Part shown: positions 34,158 to 46,500 of the stretch, piece after piece
How positions within the stretch are numbered: the first letter of the stretch is position 1
Layout of the letters: each line of letters opens with the position of its first letter
Program-made: the position numbers and the translations under genes
Assembly (NCBI GenBank): GCA_021014325.1
Contig: CM037473.1
Span: 14,012,696-14,076,695, forward strand
DNA length: 64,000 bases
From: Plazaster borealis
Lineage: Eukaryota; Echinodermata; Asteroidea; Forcipulatida; Labidiasteridae
Direction of reading: 5' to 3'
Notes under the pieces: generated by a model
Told to the model about the DNA's origin: nothing
Database searches by the model: none
Seen by the model: the letters and a program-made list of their open reading frames with translations, nothing else

Positions 34158-34250
34158 TTAAATAATTATGCGCGAGACTTGCACAGTATCCCAAGTGGAT
34201 TCCCAGTCGATGTAGTGAATCTTCAAGTGTGTCTCTGTCTCTTCCAAAAT
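34158..34250 (-). pseudogene. Possible isolated exon or gene fragment, chromo-like
   Basis: After a good acceptor (TTTTTCTTGCAG) the minus strand reads ILEETETHLKIHYIDWESTW, then DTVQVSRIII and a stop. HYIDWESTWD is reminiscent of the aromatic core of chromo-barrel or Tudor-knot domains (HYxGWxxxWDEW). No neighbouring exon was found. The 3' part (TGTGCAAGTCTCGCGCATA) is repeated inverted at 33719-33737. It may be a gene fragment or coincidence. Confidence 0.2.
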
Positions 34251-34689
34251 CTGCAAGAAAAACAAAACGAAACAATTATATAAAAAAAAAGTTAAGGTGA
34301 CCTCAAATTTACAGAACAACGTTTTATTATCCTATCTGTGTCTCAGATGTCAATAATGTTTTTTGTTTTAAATTTAGAACAGTTTACTTGTCCTACGCTT
34401 TCTGCCCCCACTTATAAAAATTGCCGCAAATACGCCTATTGAGTGTAGTTCTTGTTTCACCTACATGTATATTATTTGAATAGCGATGTAACTTCCTTGT
34501 CTTTGTTACGGGCTGACCTTTCAACAAGAAATCACCAAATGGAACGAACAGCTGAACTTTTCACAGGACCGGAAAGCACAGAATGCGGTTAGGTCAGTTG
34601 GGCGAATAACCCTGAATTGTACTTAACAATATTGTAGGCTAACCATAGAGTAAAGAATCTTTCCGCTGGTACCCTGTATACTACTGTAT

Positions 34690-34785
34690 ACAAACTATAG
34701 TTGAGGTGCCCCAACTGTAACACTCAAGTTGGGACCGGTCCCAACAACTAGTTGGTGTGATTGTCAAGTTGGGGTGGAACAAATC
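34690..34785. repeat. CAACTATAGTTG-type dispersed repeat, copy 1
   Basis: CCCAACTGTAACACTCAAGT then TGGGACCGGTCCCAAC: a short palindromic repeat also present at 42700-42762 and 43264-43345. Confidence 0.5.
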
Positions 34786-35079
34786 CACTCAGTGTCGCAG
34801 TTGCTTTTCTCATGCTCTCCCTGTCCCTACACAGTGGGACGGTTAAAAACCGTAGTTGTATTTCAATTTACTCCATTGCCAATCCCGTTCGCAAGTCTAT
34901 GTCTAGAATCGATCATCTGATGTCGATTATCTGTCAATTTTGCACGTTTGCAACAACAACAGTTTGATGTTTGTATAGTGTCTGCGGTGGATTTGGTTCA
35001 AAGTCTGTGATCGTGCTTTTTAGTCTACCTGATAGCCAATAAAATTATTAACTTGCCTGAAATAGCTCACTCTTGTGGA

Positions 35080-35971
35080 TTAAAGGGACACGTTGCCTTC
35101 GGGTTGGGCGCTGTTGGGCGCTTTTGGGCTATAACAAGCGTTTGATGTATAATGAGCACGGTCGGAAAGATGTTTAAAAAGTAGAATATAATTATCCACA
35201 CAAACGTGCCTTAGAAATGCTTCGCTTTTGCTCACTTTCGCGAAACAAAACGCTCCGCCATTTATGGGAGTCAAGATTTTGACTCCCATAAATGGCGGAC
35301 AAATTCTATTAGTTTTATTTCCAGTCGCAGCTGTTGAACTACGACTGAGCAATTATTTTATTAAAAATGTTACGATTACCATATGTTTATTGTATTCCAA
35401 TAAATATCCAACACCGAGCTGAATCTAGCACAGTATTGGGCCCGATATAGCCAGCCGGCGATTAGAACACATGCAGTACAGGGAGGTGAACCAAATGTGA
35501 TAGTTTCTCTCCTCCCTGTACTGCATGTGTTCTAATATTCTGAATATGCGGCTGGCCGTTCCGCAAATACGCGGCTGGATATTTCGGACCCAATACTGAG
35601 CTAGCTTTAGCTCGGTTTACAAGTTGCGAGCGAGGTAGAAAATGAAATTATTACCCGGTTTTCATCTGACCATAGAGCAAGGAGATCTGACTGGTTTACC
35701 AGGCCACTGACTACGGCACTAGGGTAACGACTGTTCGTCGCGCATTTTGCCCATTAGGCCTACATGGACGGTGGTATTTACGGCTGGAAATACGTATACG
35801 TTTCGCGGGGCAGATCTCGGGGTCAGAGGGCAATGTTTGTTTTTTTTAATCACCATTCACTAATTATAACACATTAAAGGCATGTTATTGCACGAACAAC
35901 TCTTAATAAGGATATGGAACACTTCCAAACAGCAAAATTTCTTGAGATTTTAAGGCAACGTGTTCCTTTAA
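35080..35971 (-). mobile_element. 892-bp TTAA inverted-repeat element, family E, copy 2
   Basis: Starts TTAAAGGGACACGTTGCC and ends GGCAACGTGTTCCTTTAA. It is the reverse complement of 2641-3525 with few differences by eye, including both internal hairpins (35257-35300 and 35460-35537). TTAA flanks both ends. Confidence 0.8.
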
Positions 35972-36268
35972 CCTCCGTCATTACATTGAGAGATAGGGCG
36001 TGTGATAGTTAATCTTGCGTGGCTGGTGCGATATAAGTAGACTTGAAAATCAAGTATGTATTCGGTAGCTCATCCTCGTTATCAGGCATGCAGCGCGCCG
36101 TATCGATACCTCTCGTCACTCGTTAAAAATGACATAGCGCGTACCGTGCTGGGGAAAAAAAGTGCGCTGCGAGATCGATGACCCATGGAAACGAGGTTGC
36201 TATAGTGTATGTATGGCCGGCCTTGAACCGCCTATAAAATATCATTAACTTCACAGCTGTTCAGGTCA

Positions 36269-36372
36269 GGGCCCAATTTCATGGCTCTGCTTACGGCTCA
36301 TAGAACCATGCATTACATGGCTCCGTAAGCGTATAGAATTCTTTAGTAAGCAGAGCCATGAAATTGGGTCCA
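36269..36372. mobile_element. Short family C-related palindrome (GGCTCTGCTTACGG type)
   Basis: Starts CAGGGCCCAATTTCATGGCT and ends AGCCATGAAATTGGGTCCAG, about 104 bp with internal GGCTC/GAGCC symmetry. It matches the termini of 19128-19381. Confidence 0.75.
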
Positions 36373-39300
36373 GGTGATCATCATCACACGTCAAAACATA
36401 TATATGTGTGTATTCATGACGTTCATGCAAGCAATAATTACTGATACTAGTTGATATACTAGCCATGCTACTCTATGCATTTTCACTAAACAAAATACTT
36501 AAATTATTACAAAATTATGTCAATCGTTTGCAGTCAATCACTTAATATTGACTTTTGTTTAACCTTCTTCTGCGGAAACTTAATGTCAAAATAATTGGAG
36601 GATCGGTGGAAAAATTAGAATTTTGTTCACGCACAACTCAGTGTATCAGGGTCAAGTTTAGACCTCTATAATACCAATGATCGGAGAACTTTTTCCCAGT
36701 TTTAACGATTCACGACCCCCAGTGATGACGATATGTTCTGTACATGCCCCAAACTGTGGAATAAACTGTCGAGTGAACACACACCATGAGCAAGAAACTC
36801 CTGAAGTTATTACCAGTATGTGTATCAACATGGAGGTATCAATAACTATGTTTCCTCCATGGTTTGTCTGAGCCTCGGCACCTTGTAGAGCACGTCTGCT
36901 GTACATACCGCCCTCTTTTGCCAAAGTATGCAATCATTCGGTCGGTCTCATCCAAAAGCGAAGATTGCAGACTGCCGTTTCGGGTTCGGGCCAACGCCAG
37001 TTGCCAGAGGTCACCACAGTTGCACAATCATGTGGTTTTGTTAGATTGTCAGAGTAACTCTGTTGGTCTTCTGGAATCTTCAGATGGAGGATGCCGATTC
37101 GTTCATCTCAAAATGTAGGTTGCACATGCCCATCACACTAACCATAGCGACCGTGCCCGAATGAAAACCTATCTGTCCGCAACCACACAAATCTTGCGCA
37201 GAGTGTCCCCTCCCCCGTTACCCGCAAGAGTCTGGTGCGGTTTACTTCGGTATTTCATGTTTATGGAAAGTGTCAACTAAAATTGGGTCAGAAACAGAAG
37301 AAACTTCTTTTGATCAGGCGGATAGTGTTTTTTTAAGTTTAATAAGATGTAGACCTACGGTCTATTGGGTTTGGGGTTTAGACATGGTTAAACCACAGTG
37401 TAACCCAAACATGCTTAATGACTTTCACTTCATGCAGCCCAACAGGTAAAATTAAATATTGTCAGTGACAAATGACGTCTGGATATTTGTGGGAGTTCTT
37501 TCTAGATGGACCATGACCGTGTGCCACCCAGTTGGCACGGCTTTGGCTTGAGATCACTGTTCAGCAGCTTCCGCTGTAGCAGAGCCGCAGCCAAAGTAAA
37601 GTAATGCCGACACAATATAGACGATAGGCATGTTGTTAAAATGACCTGTGTCACTTTCCCCCTCCCCCTCTCATGACCTCCGTTCACTTGGGCTACTGTT
37701 CTGTATTACCATTATTACTACTTGGACAAAACCAAAAATCAGTGGCTGACTGTCCCCATTGAGATTGACTGTACATTGAGAAAACTTCCTTGGACGCTTT
37801 TAAGAGGGCTCTCTGAATATTCATCTATTTGAACTTTGACCTATACATGTTTAACTGTTTTTATTATTTGGTTACATTTCTAGACTCCTGTTCAGCGCTG
37901 TGTAACCATCTTTGATGAGGATAAGAGCGCTCTATAAATGTATTTATTGTTGTTGTAAACTTTGACTCGCCAGGTCGCTATCTTGGCGTCTGCGTCACTT
38001 GGCGTCTAAGTCAACCCGAGTGAAATTTCCCACAGAAGCCCGTGTTTTTAACAAAAAAACTACTAACTCTCATTCTTACTTCCATTCAGTGTGCTCTACT
38101 TGGAACTGCGTTTTAACCGAAGGGGGAATGAAAAACCGGAAGGAAGATGTGAATTAGCGCTTCGAAAATGATTCAAAGGCTTTCCATTGTCAAGGGAGTT
38201 AATTGTGTATCGGTTGTCCAAAGCGATAAGAAACAATGACAACGCAAAAGGCCCCCCCTTCCTGTTCAACGGGGTTGAGATATAATTTTGTTTGCTTTAT
38301 CTGCACAACATTGGTAAGATTGAAAACATAACAGTAGAAACATGTTTTCACCGTTCTATTGTAACGTTATATTATGATAACGTGGTTGTCACTATTTCTC
38401 ATGACTCTGATGTATACCCTTCACATGTTGGGTCCTTATGCACATGACGTTATTTGAGTAGGGCGCCCTCGTCTAGAGGTTAAAACAAGGTTGCTCATTG
38501 GCCCATCCTGTGTACCGCGCGTACATCATAATGTGCGTTTTCTATTGTTGCATTATCGGTTTACCTTTAAGATGGCGGCGGGATGACGTCAATGCATAAG
38601 GTCTGTAGCGCAAATAGTGGTCTTAGACAATTGCCAATATTGGTCGCGTGCTTTAAGCTAAGTAAAGGCTTTCTTAGGAAAATGATCCGAAAATGAATTT
38701 TAATGAGGCTTTGCAAATTGTTGGTGCGCGTTCCTAATAGAAGGATGTGCAAACTTTTCACGAAGTTTAGCCGTCAAAAGATATGGCCAACAACAAAAAT
38801 CCTACAGTGTTCCCACTATAATATTGTGACACAGGACTGGAGTGAAAAAAAAATGTTCAAAGATTAAGGGAAAAAGAAACAATATTTTTTTATTGCATAA
38901 TCCAGAAACACGTCAGGGCAGATATTCGAGGAAACATAAATTTTATTTGGCCATGGGGTATTTTCCGGATTCTACAAGTTTCCGGTTGGGATAGAGTCAC
39001 GATAGGGTTTTAATATTCCTTGTTCCATGTACCTCACAACTGATGAACTTGTGATTTTTTTTGTCAACTTTCGTAAATGTGAGTTTATATAATATTTTAG
39101 TCAAGTACATTTCCTTAAAATGTGTAAACATCACCTTCAAAAATTCGTGATTTAAAGGTTAAACAAAGATGTGTACGCAGTGAAAGGCAGGAGGGGTTTC
39201 TGTATATTGTTATCAAATTGAAGCAACCCTTATAGTCGTAGAGCTATGGGTCTATGTTTAAAGTCCATCAAAGCTGCGCCTATAACGTTCCATTGTACAT

Positions 39301-39711
39301 ACTGAGCAGAGCGTAATCAAGTCATTACATCACACGCTCGCGTTTTATTATAAACCCTGCTGTAAGTAGTTCCGGCTTGTCTTGCACGCGTCGCACCGGG
39401 AACGCATTCAACCTTTATGACACCCACACCAAACTCAATAGTTTCAATTTCAAATGGTATGAAAATTTTGTTTTAAAAACAACAACAATTTTTTTAAAAA
39501 TCATAACTATAACACAATGGTTATTTTGTGCTATTTTTTTCTCTGTAATTTAGATGGAATGATTTTTTTGGGAGGATTAATACTGACATGAACTGAATCA
39601 CTGACAGAGCTGTGTATTTAGAGAGTAGCGACAAAGTTATAAGCCAATTTCGGTCACCCCCCCCCCCTCCCCTTAAAAAAAATAAATACGAAACAAAACC
39701 CCAACAACCCC

Positions 39712-39742
39712 AAAACAACAACAACAACAACAACAACAACAA
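39712..39742. repeat. (AAC)n microsatellite
   Basis: About ten ACA/CAA units; a run of C and A-rich sequence lies just upstream at 39657. Confidence 0.9.
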
Positions 39743-40459
39743 ACCGCAAGTGCGCACACAGGGTGCCAGACTAGACTGCTCACTGGGTTGTGCTCATTGA
39801 TCTCTATTTATATTGTCAATATAATAGAGATTAATAGTTGTGCTACATTTGGACAAAAACAGTGATCAAAGAAAACTTGTCCCTCCTTTTTGCAACTCTC
39901 TCAATACACAGCTCAACTGATCAGTGAGCTTCCCGTGCCAATACTATAACTATTACTACATAGTAACAACAAATCATGTACACTTGTCTTTCACTTGGTG
40001 CTCAATACGGGGCATGGTACTTCTATACAAGAGCAAAATATTGTAAAGTATGGGAACATTGGTGGGGGGTACCCTCTGCCCCATATCGGACATGGTATGT
40101 TGTCTTCTGTGTAGAACCATTCCTCTAAAGACATAACCAGAACGAACCAATGAACCAACATACAACTATTATAATGGAAGCACACTTGGTATGTGTCTTT
40201 TATCCTGTTCCCTAATTGGAGTGCCATTAGGCTCTCCCTATATCCCCCTGGGTTGGTTGTGGAACATGAAACAACAAACACTGCCACTCCTCATTATCAT
40301 CTTCACTTTTTGTCGTCATTTCCTTTCTTGGAAAACAAACTTCAAAGAGAGCCACACTCGTCATTCAGACCTTGGGCCGTTACATGCTCTTCATAACGTT
40401 GAGTTTGCACTATAGAACATCATAGAAAGAAGTTACACTAAAAAAGTCGTGTGAGTCGT

Positions 40460-40833
40460 TTAAAGGCATCGTACACGTTTGGTAATTGTCAAAGACCAGT
40501 GTTCTCACTTGGTGTATCCCAACATATGCATAAAACAACAAGCCTGTGAAAATTTGGGCTCAATATTGGTCATCGAAGTTGCAAGAAAATGATGAAAGAA
40601 AATACACCCTTGTTGTACAAATTTGTGTGCTTTCAGTTAGGAATAAAAACTTCTTGCAAGAAGTTTTTATTATTTTAGTGAGAAATTACCTCTTTCTCAA
40701 AAACTACGTTACTTCAGAAGGGGTCGTTTCTCACAATGTTGTATACTATCAACAGCTCTCTGTTGCTCGTTACCAAGTCAGTTTTTATGCTAATATTTGT
40801 TTTGAGTAATTACCAAACGTGTACGATGCCTTT
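40460..40833 (+). mobile_element. Family A miniature element, complete with perfect TIRs
   Basis: AAAGGCATCGTACACGTTTG at the left is perfectly inverted at the right (CAAACGTGTACGATGCCTTT); the perfect match extends to about 26 bp. TTAA is at the left edge and TTGA at the right. With perfect ends and the full 374-bp body, this is probably the youngest copy in the window. Confidence 0.85.
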
Positions 40834-41116
40834 GACTATGATTACATGTATTATAAACAAATAAAGTAGATGATGAGTTCCGGAATGTAGTGACGCCCCT
40901 GAGTTTGCGCGGGGACGTGCAAGTGTGGCTAAAATCTGACCGTATGGGAAATCATTATTGCCATTTTTTGCAATGTTCAATCACTTGAAGCAAGCTCTAT
41001 GACTTCTCGAATTGAAATGGACATATCCGCAACTAAAGGCATGGTGTATAAGTACACAATGAAATGATCTCTTATCAACAACAGATAAGTGGTTGTGATC
41101 TGAAAAGAGACGGTAG

Positions 41117-41165
41117 CTTGTTCTCTCGACGTTTCGACCAGTGGGCTTCAGCCGTCGTCATGATG
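41117..41165 (-). ncRNA. Hammerhead-ribozyme-like motif, degenerate
   Basis: On the minus strand, CTGAAGCCCACTGG is followed by TCGAAACGTCGAGAG. The CTGA...GAAAC-GTC arrangement with a short C/G stem II is the hammerhead layout found in Penelope-like retroelement termini and retrozymes. The second conserved GA of CTGANGA is not met (GC instead), so self-cleavage is doubtful. No reverse transcriptase is nearby. Confidence 0.3.
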
Positions 41166-42699
41166 ACAGATTTTCTTTGTAATGTTTAAAGAGGGAAAAA
41201 CGTTTAAAAAAGCAGTGCACTTTCCCCTGCATGCGATTGTAATCCAGTCCTTGGACCCTTTCGGATCGGTTCACGTGAATCTACTAGAGAGAAGATAAAT
41301 AAATATAACACCACACCAAGCCGCAAAATCTCGTAATTCGGTTCCCGAGGCTCGGGCTTGCAATAATTGGGCCGCCTTATGTGTAATATTTTCACAGGAC
41401 TTAACGAATCACGGTATGCAAACCTTGCAGTGTGTTTACATGAGATCTCACGGCATGCACCTGTATAACTGCGTATTGTACTGTTTGAATGATCATGCTG
41501 GTAAATCCCATCATGGAGGAATGATCCCATCAAAGGGAAGGTTATCTCCGCAAGCAAAGATTCTCCAAAAAAGGAAAGAACAAAATCTGTGATAAACATT
41601 TTTAGCCTGGAGTTTAAACAATCGGGAGGTCAAACTTATGGGTTTGTAAGTCAAAGTGCAATGAAAGAGCCGCAATAATACAGTTCAAATCAATTAGCAC
41701 AAAATAGAAGACGATGGATTGGGTACCTTTTTGTTCAAAGTTGCACAGCCCAATTTTCGACAAAAGAATGTTTTAAAGGAGTTTTTAAAGGATTTAAAGG
41801 ATTTTTTAAAGGATTTAAATCTTAACTTTCGGGTCAAATCGGCCCCAAATCGGACACTGCATCTTTAAAACTTAGAGGGCCAAATATATTAACTGGTTTC
41901 AAGTACATAATAGATAGAATGCTGATTTTTCAATCAAGTATAAGATGAGAAAAGTATCGTGCAGTTAATGAGTTGAATATTGCGATTCGGCGGACACTTT
42001 CATCCCAAACCTTAAGGTTTGAAACTTTGCACGTGGGAATACAGTCTAGTGAGGTTGGCGAGACACCATGTACATAAATCTCTCTATGGGTTGTGGTGGT
42101 TCTGAACGAACCGACGGTCTTAAAACCTTGGGGATAATTCGAGTTAAACTTTGCCAATACAGTCTCATTGTTTCTTGACTTCATTTTGATTTTGATTTTA
42201 ATGGGGGTGGTGGTCTACGTTATGACCGTGAACCTCATACGGTCGTCGGTTAATTTGTTAGAATCGATTTTCCGTGCAAACACAATGCACATGGGAAAAC
42301 GACCCACATGTATAACACTTTTACTATATGGGGGGGGGGGGCTAGGCTGGCTATGGTGGAATCATGGTGTGATCATAGAGAAAGGATAGAGTGATTCACA
42401 CCAGTCAAAAAATCATATTATTCTTAAGCAGAAAAAGACATTAATAATATTAAACCACACAGAGAGTTATTTCCGGTCCAAAAATGACATCATTGGCTTT
42501 CCCCAAAAAGCAAAACGGGGAAAAAACCTTTTCGGATCTGCGTTTCGTCAATCTCGTGTCAGAGGTCAAGTACTATGACGCGTTGAAGGTCATCACGCGT
42601 GACTAATATTATGACGCATCTGTGTAAGGGCTTTAAATGTTGAATGCAAACAAAAAAGAACTTTCCTGTCTGTGATTGTGTATACCGTTCCCAATTAAG

Positions 42700-42762
42700 A
42701 ATCGTCCCAACTATAGTTTGGACTGGCCCCAACTTGAGTGTCACAGTTGGGACGGCCCAGCA
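42700..42762. repeat. CAACTATAGTTG-type dispersed repeat, copy 2
   Basis: CGTCCCAACTATAGTTTGG, then CCCAACTTGAGTGTCACAGT and TGGGACGG. Confidence 0.5.
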
Positions 42763-42851
42763 CTAGCTTGGATCCAGAGTTTGTCACCTTGCAGTGAACC
42801 AGCGGCTGTTATATACATGTACATTGCATTGGGTGTACTAGACTGCTGTAT

Positions 42852-43032
42852 GGGCCCAATTTCATAAAGCTGCTTAAGCACAAAAAGTAGCTCAGCACAA
42901 CAAAATTATGTTTACTAGAACAGGGTTACCAGCCAAAATACCATGTCACATGTACAATTTGTGACTGGTATCCTGCTCATTTCTGCTAAGCAGAAAATGT
43001 TTAAGCTTAAGCAGCTCTATGAAATCGGGCCC
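42852..43032. mobile_element. Family C palindromic element
   Basis: Starts GGGCCCAATTTCATAAAGCT and ends GCAGCTCTATGAAATCGGGC. Confidence 0.85.
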
Positions 43033-43263
43033 TGGTGGTTTAGGTGGTGAGGATAAGTTTAGTTACGTGATATATATGGAAAACAATATTCCACTCAAGT
43101 TGTTCTCAAGTTTTGCCCTGAGAAATACTGTATCATACCATTTTCTTCCTCCATGATCATACGAGCCTCGTTGTAAGCCAAGAGAAACTTGAGAGGATCG
43201 AACATTTCTTTGAATGGATCACTTCTTGTGGTTATACATCACCATTGATATCAAGGCAATCCC

Positions 43264-43345
43264 AGCTATAGTTCGGCCATCCCAACTGCACACTCAAGTT
43301 GGAACCCGGGTCCCAACTATAGTTGGGACGATCCTACATTTGGGA
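43264..43345. repeat. CAACTATAGTTG-type dispersed repeat, copy 3
   Basis: CCCAACTGCACACTCAAGTT and GGTCCCAACTATAGTTGGGA; the latter is a near-perfect palindrome. Confidence 0.55.
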
Positions 43346-44333
43346 CGGAACAATTAATTCATGAGGAAGTCGACAATCGGGAAGTTATTAATTAGTGGTT
43401 CGTATGCATCACCGGTACGCCCTATATGATACAACCATGTAGGTAGTTTCTACCTCCATGATGCAACCCATGCCCCAGTCTTGATTTCGTAATCAACCAC
43501 ATCTGTTTCCCCCGCCCATAATAGTGGCGTGATGTCACCAGGATGCCACAATGCCGGTATTTCCATAAGAGTGTGAATTCCTCTGAATATTTGACCCATT
43601 CCGTTCCCTGTTTATAGTTAAGTTCCCACCTTGGGTGGTATTTTTTGTTAGGATGGGAAGCCTTTTAAAAACAAACGTTCGACTCCATAATAAGCATCCT
43701 TCCTTCATGACGTAATTCAAAAGTTATGCGAATTATTCAAATTTTAGTGGCAATCGCCTTAAGTCCCATCTTGATGTGATGTTTAAACTTCATTAACGTT
43801 TTCAACGTCAGTGGTGATTTATCAGTTTGCATCTGAAGACAGTTGCCTTTTCTGTTGTGATAATTGTGCTGTGTTGCTGTTAGCCTTGTTAGCTGTTGTC
43901 TTGGTTTTGCTTGTATTAATTTGGTTCCATAGGTGTCTATTTTCGCATGTTTTCCCTAAATGAGCTCAACAGGGCCACTTGGCCATATGCCTACACAATG
44001 ACCACTGTTTGTTCAAGTCCGTACGCCTCGTCCTTGAGGTGTGAACGCCTCGGTTGTTCCCGTGGTAACTCGTAACAACTTTCAGAAACATGTCCCTTTC
44101 TTTCATCATAGATAAAACTTCACGGTTAAATCATTTTAGGCCTCCGTGTTCACCGGAGGGCGTAGGGAGTGTGTAATTACACTTTCATCCCCCTACCATA
44201 CTTTTTCTCAGTTGGTATTTCTAGCCTCGTTAGCAGTTGATGTTTTAAAGATGTTTAAAGTAACTACAACAAGGGCATCCAGACTGTTGTTTCAGTCCAT
44301 TTGCCGACCAAAAGTCAATAACTGTAGTTTTCT

Positions 44334-44682
44334 TTAAAGGCCCTATACACTATTGGTAAGATCGAAAAACACAAATGTTCACAGATTCACACATAACTTA
44401 CATGATTTAAAGTAAGTAATGGTAGAAAGGGTTCCTTAAAATATTTCTGCCTAAAATGCTATCGTTTCTGAGAAATGAGTAAAACAATAGTTTTTATCAC
44501 GCGTGATAAAAAACTCGATGTTTGAAAAAACAGAAAACACATAAGGTCTCTTTTCACTATTTTCTCGTAACCTCGATGACCAATTGAGCTCAAACTTTCA
44601 CAGGTTTGTTTGTTCATGCATGTTGAATCACACGAAATGTGGACACTGATTTTGAGCAGTTACCAAAAGTGCACGCTAATTT
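44334..44682 (+). mobile_element. TTAA miniature element, family F, copy 1
   Basis: Starts TTAAAGGCCCTATACACTAT and ends near AGTTACCAAAAGTGCACG. The interior TTTTATCACGCGTGATAAAA is a clean palindrome. The same element is at 53037-53381. Confidence 0.75.
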
Positions 44683-44939
44683 ACAAAACAAAGACATTGG
44701 TTTGACCGCACAGTTGAACACGATGGGGTACCGTGCTGGATGCGCTTGTCTCTCTTTAAATAGTGGAGAATAATTGCAGTTGGCAAGTCGGCAAAGTGGC
44801 ATTTAATACCCCACTGGCACAACCCAAGAAAATGCCAGTTTGGCATATCGGCTTCCATACACCCTCCTAAAGAAAATGCCCTTGTTACGCACCTGAGGGT
44901 CACATGAATTTGCAAATTCTGGTGACGTCAAACGTAATT

Positions 44940-45296
44940 GTTGAAGGGTCTGTATACGTTTGGTAATGACTCTGAAAATTAATGGCAATAAAAACTTACT
45001 TGGTAAGAAGTACAGCAGTTTTGGATAATACGTTTTGAGAAACTTTTCACTTCGAAGTACTGCGGTTATGGAAAAAGATATCACTTTTCCCAAAAAATTT
45101 GAATCTGATTGTTCCAATTGCAGATTATTCTTCCTGCGTGGACATAAACCGCTCCAGATTTTCGGCAATATCTCAAAAACGCTACCACCTTTTGAAATTA
45201 AATTTTCACAGGTTAGTTTTATGGTATATATCTACAACTATCTAGGATTGAAACAAACAGTGGGTTCGAATTACCAAACGTATACAAGCCCTTTAA
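44940..45296 (-). mobile_element. Family B miniature element, inverted
   Basis: Starts TTGAAGGGTCTGTATACG and ends CGTATACAAGCCCTTTAA; the body is the reverse complement of 18442-18834. Confidence 0.8.
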
Positions 45297-46500
45297 GTTT
45301 AACCCTAATTAGAGAGGGACTATTATGTCCCTATGGTTTCACTATGGTTTCTGATCATTGTAAAGTTATCTATTTGGTTGTAACAGCAATTTCAGTCATC
45401 ATAGCTTATAGTTTCACTTTGATTTGTTTTCTCGTTTCTGGAAAATGAAAAGTGATCTGTGACGTCAGGCATAGTAGCTATAAAATATCCTTGTATTGTT
45501 TTAACCAGCATCAGATTATTTTGTGTATTTATCGTTCACATAAACTGGAAAAATTGAACAATAATGTGCGCATGACCATCATTGAGCTTTCAGCTTGAAA
45601 CTTATCAAATTACCAATCTGGTATGATCCACGATTGGGAACAATCGACAACTTATGTACAATTTCGTAACAAAATACCTCATATAATAGAAAAAGGACAT
45701 CACTTGCTGCCAGGTATAGGACCAAGTTGTCCCGCCAAATAAGTCCTTCTGAACTATGAATGAGAAACTTGTTCCCCATCTTTTTTTCTTTTTTTCATTT
45801 GCCAGATCAAAATAAGCACATTGTATAATCGTGGACAAATCTATACCTAGACTATTGAGTATTATTCGTCTTTGTTCTTGCACAAGTGCCCCCTTATTGT
45901 GTAATAATACTGTTGATGGTTCTTGCATGACTTTGTGTTGACAAAAATATAATTGGAATACGTTCGAGATTTATTAGAAACAAGTGATCAAGGCACCACT
46001 CGAAACACTTAAGAATCCCCATTTTGAAGTTGTCCGTGTAGGTGTATTAACCCCCGCATATCCAACACCTCTCAAACCTTTTGCACCCAAAAGTATGATC
46101 AACCCCGGCTGGGCTCCCATTGTGGATCATTGAGGTATGGGGAAAATGCTTACAAATGTTACCACCTTGGACTTGTTCCTTCCTCCATGCTTGGATGAAG
46201 CATGGCGAAGGGTCTCACTTCGTGCTGAGCCGTGGAGCCAACTCTTAATTCAATCATTCAATTTTACCGAACAAATCTCAGCCTCGTATTAAACGCCACC
46301 TACTCCGTCAATTTGGCAGGCTCCCCGCAAGCATCATGTAATCAATCAGTGATTCTTGCCATCGGCTCCATTAACAGAAGCCATAAGACCCAGAGCGGCA
46401 AAAAAAGGCTGTGTCATTTTCATAGCTCCTCCCACCACTAAAACAATGAATACATGAATAACGAATCAAGAGTTTCGGTGAAATGCCTTTCTTTAATATA
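45297..46500. other. Intergenic stretch upstream of the metalloproteinase gene
   Basis: No exon I can support; a 137-residue ORF before it and others here lack domains. A GTACATGTAC cluster lies just downstream (46519-46562). Confidence 0.4.

Larger units (their letters stand above)
35972..40459. other. Gene-poor intergenic stretch
   Basis: No exon I can support. Holds a short palindromic element (36269-36372), a SINE-tail-like GAGCGCTCTATAAATG (near 37926), a C-run and (AAC)n near 39657-39742, and otherwise unique-looking sequence. Several 60-90 residue ORFs show no recognisable domain, Kozak plus splice pattern, or homology I know. Confidence 0.45.
40834..44333. other. Gene-poor intergenic stretch
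   Basis: No exon I can support. The 131-residue minus-strand ORF at 41204-41599 has no recognisable domain. A hammerhead-like motif lies at 41117-41165, a GATTTAAAG tandem stretch at 41775-41822, a family C copy at 42852-43032 and two CAACTATAGTTG repeats. Confidence 0.45.

Noticed and set aside
41204..41599. 131-residue minus-strand ORF as a gene
   Set aside because: No recognisable domain, no supporting exons and no promoter or poly(A) pattern; kept only as part of the intergenic description.
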